A stretch of DNA of 32,906 nt from Streptomyces cellostaticus (GCF_001513965.1 NZ_KQ948062.1:1-32906); one strand, 5' to 3'. Shown: positions 16,501 to 24,595, counted from the first letter of the stretch. Program-made: numbers and translations. The notes: generated by a model from the letters alone, not told the origin.

Positions 16501-18296
16501 ACATACGGCACACCGCCCTCGATCCCGAAGCCGTGGACGGCCACCACGTTCGGGTGCGTCAGATCCGTCAGCCGTGCGGCATCCCGCAGGAAGGCCTCCC
16601 GGCGCGTCGGCCCGGTGAACGGCTTCAGCAGCTGTAGCGACACGCGGTCCCGATCCTGCACGTCTTCGGCCAGCCACACGTTCCCGCCCGGAGCGAGCTG
16701 TCGCACCAGCCGGTATCCGCCGTAGACACCGCCCGGCGCGCCGGTCTGCCCGGTCAGCCGGCGCACCGTCTCCGGCCGGACCGTCGCGATCGCCTCCCCG
16801 TCGGCCCCCGCCGCCCCCGCACCGCCTGCCGCGGGCGTGACCGCCGGGAACTCGCCCGGTGCCGCCCCCGCCCGTTCCTCGATCAACCCGCCCACCCGCG
16901 CGAGCAGTTCCGTCGTACGGCCCCGGGACGACCGCGGCAGGCTGCGCAGCAGCAGGTCCTGCACGCCCGGCCGGAAGGCGTAGGACCCCGGTGGGCCGGT
17001 GACCGAGGTCAGCAGGCCGCTGAGGATCACCTCGGCCAGGTGCTGGGGGCGCGGGTCGGCTTCCACCGCACGCTGGACCAGGCGCATCACCGGCAGGTCG
17101 GGACGGCCGAGGGCCAGATGGCCGGCCAGCCGGAACGCCTCCGGGGAGGAGGTCGCGCGAAACCGCAGGACCAGTTCCTCCGGGGACAGCCGGGTGACGT
17201 CCGTACGGGTCCCCGGGTCCAGGGGGCGGCCCAGCAGTGCCGCCGAGCCGGGGTACGCGGTCCCGCCGGCCGACGTCAGCAGGCCCGCCCAGTTCGCCAG
17301 CCATCTCGGGTCCGGTTCCAGTACGGGCAGCGGTACGGCGTCGGCGGGGACGTCGTCGTAGACGTCGTACGGTGCGAAGGTCAGGGAGGCCGTCGGTGCG
17401 ACCGGGTGCGGTGCCGACAGGAGGCCCGGTGCGGTGGGCAGTGCCGTGTCACGCCACAGGTGTTCGGGCAGGGGCTGGAGGACGGCGACGGGCAGCCGGC
17501 GTGTCCAGCGGCGCAGGGTGCCCGTCCAGCGGTGTCCCGCCTCGCCATGCCGCCACTGCGGGCCCATGCAGTCGCTGATCACGAGCGTGACCGTGCGGCC
17601 GTCGGCGGGAGCGTGCGCCCCGTGGCCGTGGACCGTGCCGTCGGGCGCGGCGCGGAGGAGGGTCACCGTGCGGAAGACGCCCGACTGGGCGAGCGCGGTG
17701 TTCAGTTCGCGGACCAGGGGGCGCCAGACGGGCATCGTAGGGCCGGTGTCGTACACCAGGTTCAGGCGCAGCCAGCGCTCCTGGGCGGGGCGCAGCACCG
17801 GCAGCCACCACTCGGGGCACGCGCCGAGCCGGGCGATGCGGTCGGCCGTCGCGGGCTCGTCCAGACGGTGACCGCAGGGGGCGTCGGTACGGCGTTTGAG
17901 GGGGCGCAGGGCGCGTTGCAATCCCAGCGGGTGGCGGAGCATCGGGGGCGCCGGTGCCAGGAGAGAGGCGTGCGCGGCGCCGGGTCCGGAGGGGGTCGGG
18001 GACGGCAGGTGGAGCGGGGCGCGGGGTGAGTGCCGGGGGGCGTCCGGGGTGGGGTCCGGTGCCGGTGGGGTGGTCGGGGGTTCCTCCTGAGGGGGCCGGG
18101 GCTGCTCCTGCGGTACGTCCGGTGCGGGCTTCGGGGGTGCGGTTTGCCGTTCCTGGTCACCCGGCTCCAACTGCTGTGCCAGCCACAGCACTTCCGCCAG
18201 CTCCAGCGGGGTGGGGCGTACGCCGCCCGCCGCCTCGGCCAGTACGCCGGCCAGGCGGGCGAGCGGGTCCGGGGAGCCGGGACGGTCAGAAGGCAT
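13554..18296 (-). CDS. Giant SAV_2336/vWA-like - pseudokinase - SARP/BTAD - degenerate HAD fusion protein
   Basis: A 1580-residue protein. A Pro-rich linker (50-118) precedes a SAV_2336-type N-terminal domain with a vWA-like fold. There LVYDTGPTM (180-188) stands where a MIDAS DxSxS would be, and VISDCMG follows at 239-245. A kinase fold occupies about 525-715: loop APGGNVW, the VAIK lysine replaced (VSLQLLK), HRD read as HGGIG, DFG read as SRF. All catalytic residues are gone. Residues 738-955 match a SARP-type winged helix plus BTAD helical repeats. A HAD-like domain from about 1385 has GFDGTL, so the nucleophilic Asp is missing, and GSTGPEQDAA in place of the GD motif. Its start overlaps the MoxR gene by 11 bp. 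In the operon it takes the vWA role, with signalling or effector modules fused on. Confidence 0.82.
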   Translation of the reverse strand: MPSDRPGSPDPLARLAGVLAEAAGGVRPTPLELAEVLWLAQQLEPGDQERQTAPPKPAPDVPQEQPRPPQEEPPTTPPAPDPTPDAPRHSPRAPLHLPSPTPSGPGAAHASLLAPAPPMLRHPLGLQRALRPLKRRTDAPCGHRLDEPATADRIARLGACPEWWLPVLRPAQERWLRLNLVYDTGPTMPVWRPLVRELNTALAQSGVFRTVTLLRAAPDGTVHGHGAHAPADGRTVTLVISDCMGPQWRHGEAGHRWTGTLRRWTRRLPVAVLQPLPEHLWRDTALPTAPGLLSAPHPVAPTASLTFAPYDVYDDVPADAVPLPVLEPDPRWLANWAGLLTSAGGTAYPGSAALLGRPLDPGTRTDVTRLSPEELVLRFRATSSPEAFRLAGHLALGRPDLPVMRLVQRAVEADPRPQHLAEVILSGLLTSVTGPPGSYAFRPGVQDLLLRSLPRSSRGRTTELLARVGGLIEERAGAAPGEFPAVTPAAGGAGAAGADGEAIATVRPETVRRLTGQTGAPGGVYGGYRLVRQLAPGGNVWLAEDVQDRDRVSLQLLKPFTGPTRREAFLRDAARLTDLTHPNVVAVHGFGIEGGVPYVAMEYLDGIPLAGLRGPDAFRLPARLLVSAGNQLARAVGAVHDAGVTHGGIGPRAVLLLPDGTVKLSRFKLGRTSGDDGESVDLSDLGRLIRHLAADPLPSSLTSAVDLLLSASPDEQRRGRALLADERALPEAEGPSRVRSYQFLGPLRVSLPQQRPAEFEPLAGAVLAMLLLRDSRTVTLEELTAGLWSPDDVPDDAPTVLGRITAQLRDWLGPGAIAELPGGYALHTSHDYVDLVHCRELERSAAHLAAENRPAEARDRLTEALDLWRGDRALAEVPGPTARTARTSLHQFRLDLYRRRAELDLDLGEYERAATDLGELLRAHPDREDYRRLLLIALRRLGRVEEALEVYQEYEWSGGEDPDLLALGHELRGDYTDFEDQGEHDPGPDHTAVSDLDDLPEEGLYPTEAPSLLYGPDDPAQERPLPRDEVPESLFTAEDDDRPPPPFRNAALFEFADGPVGADDRAALGRAVVRLLVASGIDPAHYELAAQNDGYFVWLQRGVSELPLLTVTLREFSDRVAETGGHRWWVTFLRTWDYDDEEDWYPQRVVLDHAMDLSGAQGIVAVSDPLRNALAAEGYSGPALQTMTTSPADGWCLRAYPPSADTVHPVQGPFSLPERVPFPEPEGSTRTVVYTAHDTDADAGLTLTRPEGATLYHEVDLTERPLALLELGTSGSGNPVFEAAGEAVWRITAPIEGVRAGEGRVSEAIARHLRGCLDDVSLAYHASETAQAQAELDACLRRLSLPGHTVRWAVTLTPVRSSRATASPGQADPGLVDALRTAGAVILGFDGTLTRLALDATGLVQEFLPEAAGWYDDPLDLLRPSRRHRPSERLEEELASLETAAAREAEPLPCSDLLVRTLADKGRPLAVVTDHSTRAAFAYLGERRLLGCLPGGVHGRHALHTPLMPDPHHLVQAARHFYLPPSDCLVIGSTGPEQDAALTAGMRFVHVDTEPTPPSPDSPGLTSRGIEPLLRAAQTL

Positions 18297-19317
18297 CGGG
18301 GCGCTGGGTCTCGCCGAGGTACGGCATGAGGTGTTCCGCCAGGTCGTGCAGGGAGTCCGCGGGCAGGTCGGAGGAGCGGGCCAGGTAGATCGCGTTGAGC
18401 AGCTGGTCGGTGGCGAGGTCGCCGCCGCGCGCGCGGGACAGGAAGCGGTCGGTCAACTCCTGTGCGTAGGCGTCGGGTTCGCCGTCGAAGTGGGCGCGGA
18501 CGATGTCGGCGAGGTGGGAGTCGTCGGGCTGGAGCAGCCGCAGGGTGACACAGCGGCGCAGGAAGGCGGGCGGGAACTCGCGCTCGCCGTTGCTGGTGAG
18601 GACGACGAAGGGGAAGGCCCGGCAGCGGACCCGGCCGCGTTCGACGGGGACGCGCTCGTGGGTGCCGTCGACCATGACCATGGCCTGCGGATGGTGGTCG
18701 TCGCACGACCGGACCAGCTCGGGGATCTCGTACTGGCCCTCCTCCAGGACGTTCAGCAGGTCGTTGGGCAGGTCCAGGTCGCTCTTGTCGATCTCGTCGA
18801 TGAGCAGGGCCCGGGGGCGGGCGTAGGGGAGGAGGGCGGTGCCGAGGGGGCCGAGGCGGAGGTGGTCCGCGATGCCGGATTCGGGAGCCGGGGTGCCTGG
18901 GGGCTGGGCGGCCGCCGTCTGGCGGGCCGCGTACAGGCGGGAGAGGGGGTCGTACTGGTAGAGGCCGTCGTGCAGGGTGCTGCGGCTGGTGATGTTCCAG
19001 CGCAGGACCGGGCCGAGTGTCAGCTCGCGGGCCACCGCGTAGGCCAGGGAGGACTTGCCGGTGCCGGGCGGGCCGGTGACGAGGAGGGGGCGGCGCAGGT
19101 AGAGGGCCGCGTTGACCAGTTGGACGGTCTGCGGGGTGGCCCGGTAGGTCGCGGCGCGGTGGGTGCGGTCGGGGGAGGTGGCCGCGGTGTCGGCGTCGTC
19201 GGCGGGCGTGTCCAGGGCGGGGCCGCCGTCGAAGGCCCGCCAGGGCGGGGGATCGGGCAGCTTTTCGATGCCGTCGTGCGGCTCCTTCGTGCCGGTGTAC
19301 ACGGGCCACAGGGGCAT
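18286..19317 (-). CDS. MoxR-type AAA+ ATPase of a VMAP system
   Basis: A 343-residue AAA+ ATPase. Walker A GPPGTGKSS is at residues 82-90 and Walker B ALLIDEIDKSD at about 169-179. The sensor-1 segment is FVVLTSNGERE, and an arginine finger is likely in FLRRCVTLRL. MoxR ATPases act as chaperones that remodel vWA-domain partners. Here the vWA-like partner is the 1580-residue protein encoded directly downstream, with an 11-bp overlap. AAGGAG just upstream fixes ATG 19317. The frame is open further upstream but that part is the 13-bp tandem repeat and the end of the protease gene, not coding for this protein. Cytoplasmic. Confidence 0.88.
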   Translation of the reverse strand: MPLWPVYTGTKEPHDGIEKLPDPPPWRAFDGGPALDTPADDADTAATSPDRTHRAATYRATPQTVQLVNAALYLRRPLLVTGPPGTGKSSLAYAVARELTLGPVLRWNITSRSTLHDGLYQYDPLSRLYAARQTAAAQPPGTPAPESGIADHLRLGPLGTALLPYARPRALLIDEIDKSDLDLPNDLLNVLEEGQYEIPELVRSCDDHHPQAMVMVDGTHERVPVERGRVRCRAFPFVVLTSNGEREFPPAFLRRCVTLRLLQPDDSHLADIVRAHFDGEPDAYAQELTDRFLSRARGGDLATDQLLNAIYLARSSDLPADSLHDLAEHLMPYLGETQRPDAF

Positions 19318-19352
19318 GGGCTCCTTCTCCGGTTCCTTCTCCGTTGGGCTGC

Positions 19353-19469
19353 TCGGGCGACGAGTTCGGGCGACGGGCCCGGTTGGCGGGTCCGGTTGAT
19401 GGGTTCGGGCGGCGGACTCGGGCGGCGGATTCGGGTGGCGGACTCTGGCGGCGGGTTCACGCGACGGGT
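19353..19469. repeat. 13-bp tandem repeat, nine units, between VMAP and MoxR genes
   Basis: Nine consecutive 13-bp units with plus-strand consensus TCGGGCGGCGGGT run without interruption. Successive units differ at 1-5 positions. The unit at 19457-19469 encodes the last three residues and the stop codon of the trypsin-VMAP gene, and the array ends 35 bp upstream of the MoxR ATG. Thirteen is not a multiple of three, so the array is not coding in one frame. It fills nearly all of this intercistronic gap. Confidence 0.85.
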
Positions 19470-21139
19470 GAGTGCAGGCTGGTGGCGGGCTCGGGGAAGC
19501 AGCGTGGATCGTCCCAGAGCAGCTGGATGTCCCGCGCCCAGTGCCGCTCTGGTTCCTCTTCCTCCGCCGCCTCCTCCCGCAACGCCTGTATGTGCCGGGG
19601 GAGTTCGGTGGGCGGGACACCCTCGACCTCCGGGGCGAGCGCGTCGAGGAACGCGGTGCCGGCGCAGGGCGCGGAGTGCTCGGCGGCGCCCGAACAGCCC
19701 GAGCGCGGCCACAGCAGGACCGGCACGGGCATGTTCAGGCCGACCTCGAAGTGGTCGGGAGCGGTGGTGGGCGGGGCGCCGTAGCCCGCCAGGCCCGCAT
19801 CCTTCTCGCGCAGGCGTTTGCGCAGGCCGAGGGGGCGTTCCGGGGCGCCGCAGTCGACCCGGTGCAGGGCGGCGCCGGAGCCCGTCGTCAGCTTCTGCCA
19901 CTTCTTGCCGAGCTGGTGGCGCATCCGGCCGCTGTGGTGCCGGTAGTGGTCGGTGACGACCACCGGGTGGGCGCAGCCGAGGGGTGTGGAGTCGGACGCG
20001 CTGCACGCCCAGTGCGCCACCGGCAGGTTCAGCCAGTCCCGTGGCAGGACGAAGGTCAGCAACTCCTCGGCGTCCGGGGCGAGTTGCTTGAAGGCGCGGT
20101 CGATGCCCCGCTGGACCTGTTCCTGCATCTCGGCGTAGGGAAGCCGGACGGTGCCGATCGGCCGGGGCCGTCCGTCGCGGTATGCCGACACCGCGACCGT
20201 GACCTGGTCGAGGCCCGCCCCGCTGCGGTCGATCTCCACGAGGATCGGGGACCAGCCGGCGGCGGGCTCGACCGGTACGACGGGCTCGGCGGGTCCGTCC
20301 AGCCGCTCTGCCAGCCGGTCGGCGAACCGCGCCAGGGCCTCGGTCGGCTGCTCGACCTCCCACTGCACATAGCCGACCGCCGCCCGCAGCGAGCCGAATC
20401 CGCCCGCGGGCAGTCCGGGTCCGAAGTCGCCCACGGCGTCCACGAACAGCTGGTCCGCAGAGCAGTCGAGGCCGGTGGCCTCGGCTCGCCTCACCAGCTC
20501 GTACACCCTGCGCGTCGGGTCCTCGCCGTCGTCGCAGGCCGGGACCAGTTCGCCGAGTCCGGGCCAGTGCCGGGCCAGCACCTCGGTGGGCAGCATCCGG
20601 GCGGCCAGTACGCCCTGCTCGCCGGCCACCTGCGCGACCATGCCGACCACTCTGCCGTTGGGAAGGGTGGCCGCGGCCCCGCTGAAGCCGTGCGTCATCG
20701 GCTGCCCGTGCGCTGTCACGGCCTCCAGCTGCACCCACTCGTCGGCGATCCGGATGGTGGACACGGCCTGGTACTGGGCGAGCTGGCCCTCGTCGTACCC
20801 CACCGGGAAGCCGTAGGCGACCAGCACTTCGGAGGCAAGGCCCGGTTCGTGTCCCGGCGGGGCGAACCGAGCCGCCTTCAACGGCACTTCACAGTCCAGC
20901 TCGAGTACGGCCAGGTCACCGGGGTCGGTGTCGCCGCCGGCCCAGCCGCCGTGCACGGCCACGACCGCGGACAGCATGCCGAGGTCCGGGCGGTTCGGGA
21001 ACGACACGGTCAGCAGCCCAGGCTCGCTGTCCCGTACGACATGCGCGCAGGTCAGCACGGTACGAGGGGCCACCAGGAAGCCCGCGCCCGCGATCGCGCC
21101 CCCGCACTCGATCCGGGCGTGCCAGGCGTCGCCGCTCAT
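19457..21139 (-). CDS. Trypsin-like protease fused to VMAP-C domain
   Basis: A 560-residue protein. Residues 1-175 are a trypsin-like peptidase with a complete catalytic triad: His33 in TCAHVV, Asp75 in GDLAVLEL and Ser153 in HGFSGAA. There is no signal peptide, so it acts in the cytoplasm. A helical region at about 205-285 resembles the small effector-associated domains that link conflict-system partners. Residues 297-560 are a VMAP-C (vWA-MoxR-associated protein) domain with the motifs FVLPRDWLNLPVAHW, HRVDCG, VPVLLWPR and the terminal LLWDDPRCFPEP. ATG 21139 overlaps the preceding stop as ATGA, so translation is coupled. In such systems the protease is the likely effector, released by the ATPase/vWA switch. 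Confidence 0.87.
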   Translation of the reverse strand: MSGDAWHARIECGGAIAGAGFLVAPRTVLTCAHVVRDSEPGLLTVSFPNRPDLGMLSAVVAVHGGWAGGDTDPGDLAVLELDCEVPLKAARFAPPGHEPGLASEVLVAYGFPVGYDEGQLAQYQAVSTIRIADEWVQLEAVTAHGQPMTHGFSGAAATLPNGRVVGMVAQVAGEQGVLAARMLPTEVLARHWPGLGELVPACDDGEDPTRRVYELVRRAEATGLDCSADQLFVDAVGDFGPGLPAGGFGSLRAAVGYVQWEVEQPTEALARFADRLAERLDGPAEPVVPVEPAAGWSPILVEIDRSGAGLDQVTVAVSAYRDGRPRPIGTVRLPYAEMQEQVQRGIDRAFKQLAPDAEELLTFVLPRDWLNLPVAHWACSASDSTPLGCAHPVVVTDHYRHHSGRMRHQLGKKWQKLTTGSGAALHRVDCGAPERPLGLRKRLREKDAGLAGYGAPPTTAPDHFEVGLNMPVPVLLWPRSGCSGAAEHSAPCAGTAFLDALAPEVEGVPPTELPRHIQALREEAAEEEEPERHWARDIQLLWDDPRCFPEPATSLHSPVA

Positions 21140-21513
21140 GAGCGGGGGGCGGGCTCCGGACCTGCGTCGTCCGCGGCCGTCGGTGTCGTGTCCTTCGACG
21201 ACCAGCTCAGCTTGACGACCAACTGCCCCTCCGCCGCCCCCTTGGCGATGACCGCCCCCGCCTCGGCGGTCAGCTTCACGCCGAACTCCAGCTCCACGGA
21301 GTCGGGGCGCAGGCTGCCGTCCCGGAAGACGCGCAGGGCGGACTGGGCCGCCGAGCGGACGCCGTCCAGGGTGCCCTCGAAGGTGCGGGCGGCCTGGGCC
21401 GCCGGGCCGCTGCCCTCGCCGCGGGAGACCAGCCGGGTCCCGCTCGCGCCTTCCGTGGCCTCCACCACGACGACGGCGCCGTCCTCCGTGGTGAACTCCA
21501 TCAGTCTGTTCAT
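21136..21513 (-). CDS. Trypsin-co-occurring (CU044_2847-type) small domain protein
   Basis: A 125-residue protein starting at ATG 21513. It has an N-terminal strand (MEFTTEDGAVVVVEA), a central amphipathic helix (FEGTLDGVRSAAQSALRVF), and the strands VELEFGVKLTAEAGAVIAKG and QLVVKLSW. This is the usual layout of the trypsin-co-occurring domain (CU044_2847 family). These proteins are nearly always encoded next to conflict-system trypsin-like proteases and may be adaptors, inhibitors or substrates. Its stop overlaps the protease start (ATGA), so near-equal production is likely. It is the first gene of the operon; the 233 bp upstream should hold the promoter, though no clear promoter elements were recognised there. 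Confidence 0.85.
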   Translation of the reverse strand: MNRLMEFTTEDGAVVVVEATEGASGTRLVSRGEGSGPAAQAARTFEGTLDGVRSAAQSALRVFRDGSLRPDSVELEFGVKLTAEAGAVIAKGAAEGQLVVKLSWSSKDTTPTAADDAGPEPAPRS

Positions 21514-21746
21514 GGCGGTGCCCCCCGTGCTTCTGTTCCACGACCGACTCCATTGTTGCGGAAGGCGAGTGGGGCTGTCCCCGGTTCCGACCGTGCCGGT
21601 CGCTGCCGCTGGCGGGAAGCCGCCACGACGACTTCCCGCCACCGACGGTCGACATGCCGCCCATGTCTCCCTGCGGGCCTCGGCCCACGGCGACAGGAGC
21701 GGCTCGGTGAGCCAGGAGAGCGTCCGGGCGGTGGGGGTGCGGTGGC

Positions 21747-23099
21747 TCAGGACCCCGGGTGGCCCGTCGTGTCGACGATGCCCCGGACCACCCCCAGCTC
21801 CACCAGGTCCTGCGGCCGGATGCGCAGCTGTCCCGCGGTCGCCTCCACCTCCTCGGGCGGGCGCTTGAGGATCGCTGCCGCGAGTTCCGGGGCGATCACC
21901 GAGAAGTAACTGTCCGGCGTGGCCCAGGTGTTGCCGGGCGCGGCCAGCGCCAGCGCCCCGCCGGAGCCGCCCTCGCCGATCACGAGCGTGGTGACCGGGA
22001 CCCGGGCGGCCGCCACCGCTCCGAACACCTCCGCGATGGCGGCCCCGGCCCCCTGCCGCTCCGCCTCGGCGTCATTGGCGGCACCCGGCGTGTCCACCAG
22101 CGTCAGCACCGGGATGTCGAGCCGGTCCGCGAGCCGGATCAACCGGGCCGCGGTGCGGTACCCGGAGGGTCGGGTCGCCGCCCCGGTCTGTGCCGCGTAC
22201 GCCACGCTACGGCCGTCCCGCTCACCGAACCCGCACAGCATGCCGTCGGGGTCGGTACCGCCGCAGCGGTCGCCGGAGATCGTGACCCGGCGGGTGAAAC
22301 AGGCGTCCAAGTAGGTGTGCGCGCGGGGGCGTTCGGGGGAACGGGCGCGACGGACGGCCTCCCAGCCGGTGTCGGGGAGGGCGGCGGTGCCGAGGGCATG
22401 CGGTACGGGGGCCTCCTGCGCCGGGGTGGTGAGCAGCCGCAGCCAGCACCCCAGCGTCTCCCGCAGTTCCTCCGGCCGGACCACCGCGTCGGCCGAACCC
22501 GCCGCCACCTGCGCTTGCGCCGTGTAGGCGTTCGGATCTGCGTCCGGGGGCCGCACCCGGGAACCCGCGAAACCCACCTGCGCGCCCGGGAGCGCCAGGA
22601 TCACGTCGGCTCCGGCGCCGAGGGTGGCCCAGCCGCCGCCGGTCGTCGGGTCCCGCAGGACGGCGATCTGCGGCAGGCCCGCCTCCCGGGTGAGCGCCGA
22701 CTGGCGGGCCACCCGCTGGAGTTGGGTCAGCGCGAGCATGCCCTCCTGCATCCGGCTGCCGCCGGTGGCGACGAGCGGCACGACCGGCAGCCGGTGCGCC
22801 CGGGCGTGCGTGTACGCCGCCTCCAGGCGGTCGCCGGTGCGCTCGCCCAGGGAGCCGCCGAGGAAGCCGAACTCGAACGCGATCAGCACGGCCCGGGTGC
22901 CCGCGACGCTCGCGGTGCCGCAGACGACCGACTCCTCCTCGCCGGTGCGTTCGGCGGCACGCGCGCGCGAGGCGTCGTAGCCCTGCCAGCCCAGGGGGCC
23001 GTCGGCCGTCGGATTCCTTATTGTGCCGGGGAGTTCGTCGAAGGTCGCCTCGTCCGTGACCAGCGCCAGGATCTCCCGCGCCGACAGCCGCTCAGGCAT
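21747..23099 (-). CDS. Acyl-CoA carboxylase, fused beta-alpha carboxyltransferase
   Basis: A 450-residue carboxyltransferase with both halves in one chain. The N-terminal crotonase-like half has the AccD-type oxyanion motif ATGGSRMQEG at 111-120. The C-terminal half has the AccA-type motif GEGGSGGALAL at 375-385, preceded by LTLVDTPGA. The zinc ribbon found at the N-terminus of bacterial AccD is absent. The enzyme class moves carboxyl groups between biotin and acyl-CoA, making or using malonyl- or methylmalonyl-CoA. No biotin carboxylase or biotin carrier gene is nearby, so these must be supplied from elsewhere. Its ATG at 23099 lies 8 bp inside the end of matB, so the two are translationally coupled. 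The actual substrate cannot be told from sequence. Confidence 0.85.
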   Translation of the reverse strand: MPERLSAREILALVTDEATFDELPGTIRNPTADGPLGWQGYDASRARAAERTGEEESVVCGTASVAGTRAVLIAFEFGFLGGSLGERTGDRLEAAYTHARAHRLPVVPLVATGGSRMQEGMLALTQLQRVARQSALTREAGLPQIAVLRDPTTGGGWATLGAGADVILALPGAQVGFAGSRVRPPDADPNAYTAQAQVAAGSADAVVRPEELRETLGCWLRLLTTPAQEAPVPHALGTAALPDTGWEAVRRARSPERPRAHTYLDACFTRRVTISGDRCGGTDPDGMLCGFGERDGRSVAYAAQTGAATRPSGYRTAARLIRLADRLDIPVLTLVDTPGAANDAEAERQGAGAAIAEVFGAVAAARVPVTTLVIGEGGSGGALALAAPGNTWATPDSYFSVIAPELAAAILKRPPEEVEATAGQLRIRPQDLVELGVVRGIVDTTGHPGS

Positions 23100-24540
23100 C
23101 GGCCACCAGCGCCCGCTTCATGATCTTCCCCATGTCGTTGCGGGGGAGCGCGTCCAGATAGCGGACCACGCGCGGCCGCTTGTGCGGGGCCAGCCGGGCG
23201 GCGACATGGTCGGCCAACTCGTCGGCTGTGGGCGGCACTTGCGGATCCACCGGGACGATCCAGGCCACGATCCGCTCGCCCAGGTCCGCGTCCGGCTCCC
23301 CGGTGACCGCCGCCTCCCGCACCCCCGGGTGCTCCAGCAGCGCGTTCTCGATCTCCCCGGCCCCGATCTTGTACCCGCCGCTCTTGATCAGATCGGTGGC
23401 CTTGCGCCCGACGATCCGGACGTATCCGTCGGGCTCCCGCACCGCCATGTCACCCGTGCGGAACCAGCCGTCGGCGGTGAACGCGGCGGCGGTCGCGTCG
23501 GGCCGGTTGAGGTACTCGGTGAACAGGTTCGGGCCGCGCACCTGGATCTCGCCGACAGTCTCCCCGTCGTAGTCGGCCACCTCGGAGCCGTCCTCCTCCA
23601 CCAGCCGAAGCTCAACGCCGGGGAGCGGCACCCCGACCGTCCCGGCCCGGGCCTCCCCGTCGGCCCGCACGCTCGTGTTCATCAGCGTCTCCGTCATGCC
23701 GTACCGCTCGATCACCCGCCGGCCGGTGGCGGCCGCGATCCGCTCGTGGTCGTGCACGGGCAGCGCCGCCGAGCCGGAGACCAGCAGCCGGGCCCCGGCC
23801 AGGGCCTTGGCCAGCTCCGGGTCGCCCGGCAGGGTCTCGGCGATGCGGTGGTACATGGTCGGCACCCCGAACAGCATGGTCGCGCCGCCGTTCAGTTCCC
23901 GTGCCACGCCCTCGGTGCTGAAGCGCCCCAGGTGCCGCACCGACCCGCCGCGCCGCAGCGGGCCCAGGATGCCCAGCACGAGCCCGTGCACATGGAACAG
24001 CGGCAGCCCGTGCACCAGCACGTCTTCCGCCGTCCACTGCCAGGCGTCGGCGAGCGCGTCCAGGGTCGTGGCGAGGGCCCGGCGCGGGATGACGGCGCCC
24101 TTGGGCGGGCCGGTGGTGCCGGAGGTGTAGACGATCAGGGCCGGGGCGGTGTCGGAGGCCTGCTCCTCGGGGGCGGTGCCGGTGCCGGACGCGTCGACGT
24201 CGAGCCGTGTCAGGTCGCCAAGAGTGGAGGGCAGTTCGGCGCCGGGAGCTGCCAGGATCAGGTCCGGCGCACTGTCGTTGACGATGTGTGCCAGCTCCTT
24301 CGCGCCCGACTTCGGGTTCAGCGGCACCGCGGCCACCCCGGCGAGCAGCGCGCCCGTCACCGCGACGGCGGTCTCCAGCTCCGGGGTCGCCCACACGGCG
24401 ACCCGGCCGGCACCCCGGATCCGCGCGGCGACGGCTCCCGCAGCACCGGCGAGTCCGCCGTACGTCAACGACCGTTCGCCGAACCGCAGGGCGACCCGCT
24501 CGCCCGAACCGTCCGCCAGGGCGGGGAAGAGGGAAGACAC
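23092..24540 (-). CDS. matB: Malonyl-/methylmalonyl-CoA synthetase MatB
   Basis: A 482-residue ANL-superfamily ligase that forms malonyl-CoA or methylmalonyl-CoA from the diacid, ATP and CoA via an acyl-adenylate. The P-loop YTSGTTGPPK is at 138-147, YGMTET at 280-285, the hinge GWFRTGDMA in the C-terminal third, and the catalytic lysine K472 in NDMGKIMKRAL. From memory, long stretches such as PRRALATTLDALADAWQW and LFHVHGLVLGILG agree with S. coelicolor MatB (SCO2444), including the absence of long insertions. Start is GTG 24540 with AAAGGAG upstream. The coupled carboxyltransferase gene follows. The operon likely feeds polyketide or fatty-acid extender units from dicarboxylic acids. Confidence 0.92.
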   Translation of the reverse strand: MSSLFPALADGSGERVALRFGERSLTYGGLAGAAGAVAARIRGAGRVAVWATPELETAVAVTGALLAGVAAVPLNPKSGAKELAHIVNDSAPDLILAAPGAELPSTLGDLTRLDVDASGTGTAPEEQASDTAPALIVYTSGTTGPPKGAVIPRRALATTLDALADAWQWTAEDVLVHGLPLFHVHGLVLGILGPLRRGGSVRHLGRFSTEGVARELNGGATMLFGVPTMYHRIAETLPGDPELAKALAGARLLVSGSAALPVHDHERIAAATGRRVIERYGMTETLMNTSVRADGEARAGTVGVPLPGVELRLVEEDGSEVADYDGETVGEIQVRGPNLFTEYLNRPDATAAAFTADGWFRTGDMAVREPDGYVRIVGRKATDLIKSGGYKIGAGEIENALLEHPGVREAAVTGEPDADLGERIVAWIVPVDPQVPPTADELADHVAARLAPHKRPRVVRYLDALPRNDMGKIMKRALVADA

Positions 24541-24595
24541 GCGGCGTACTCCTTTGGCTGTCGGAGAAAGCTGTCGGGGGACGACAGCACCCTTC

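Noticed and set aside
15922..17304. 460-residue minus-strand Gly/Arg-rich frame
   Set aside because: It lies inside the 1580-residue gene in another frame and shows only GC-driven low-complexity composition.
18211..21868. Long plus-strand frames over the MoxR and protease genes
   Set aside because: Opposite strand of well-supported genes; no domain, only Gly/Val/Arg/Gln-rich shadow sequence.
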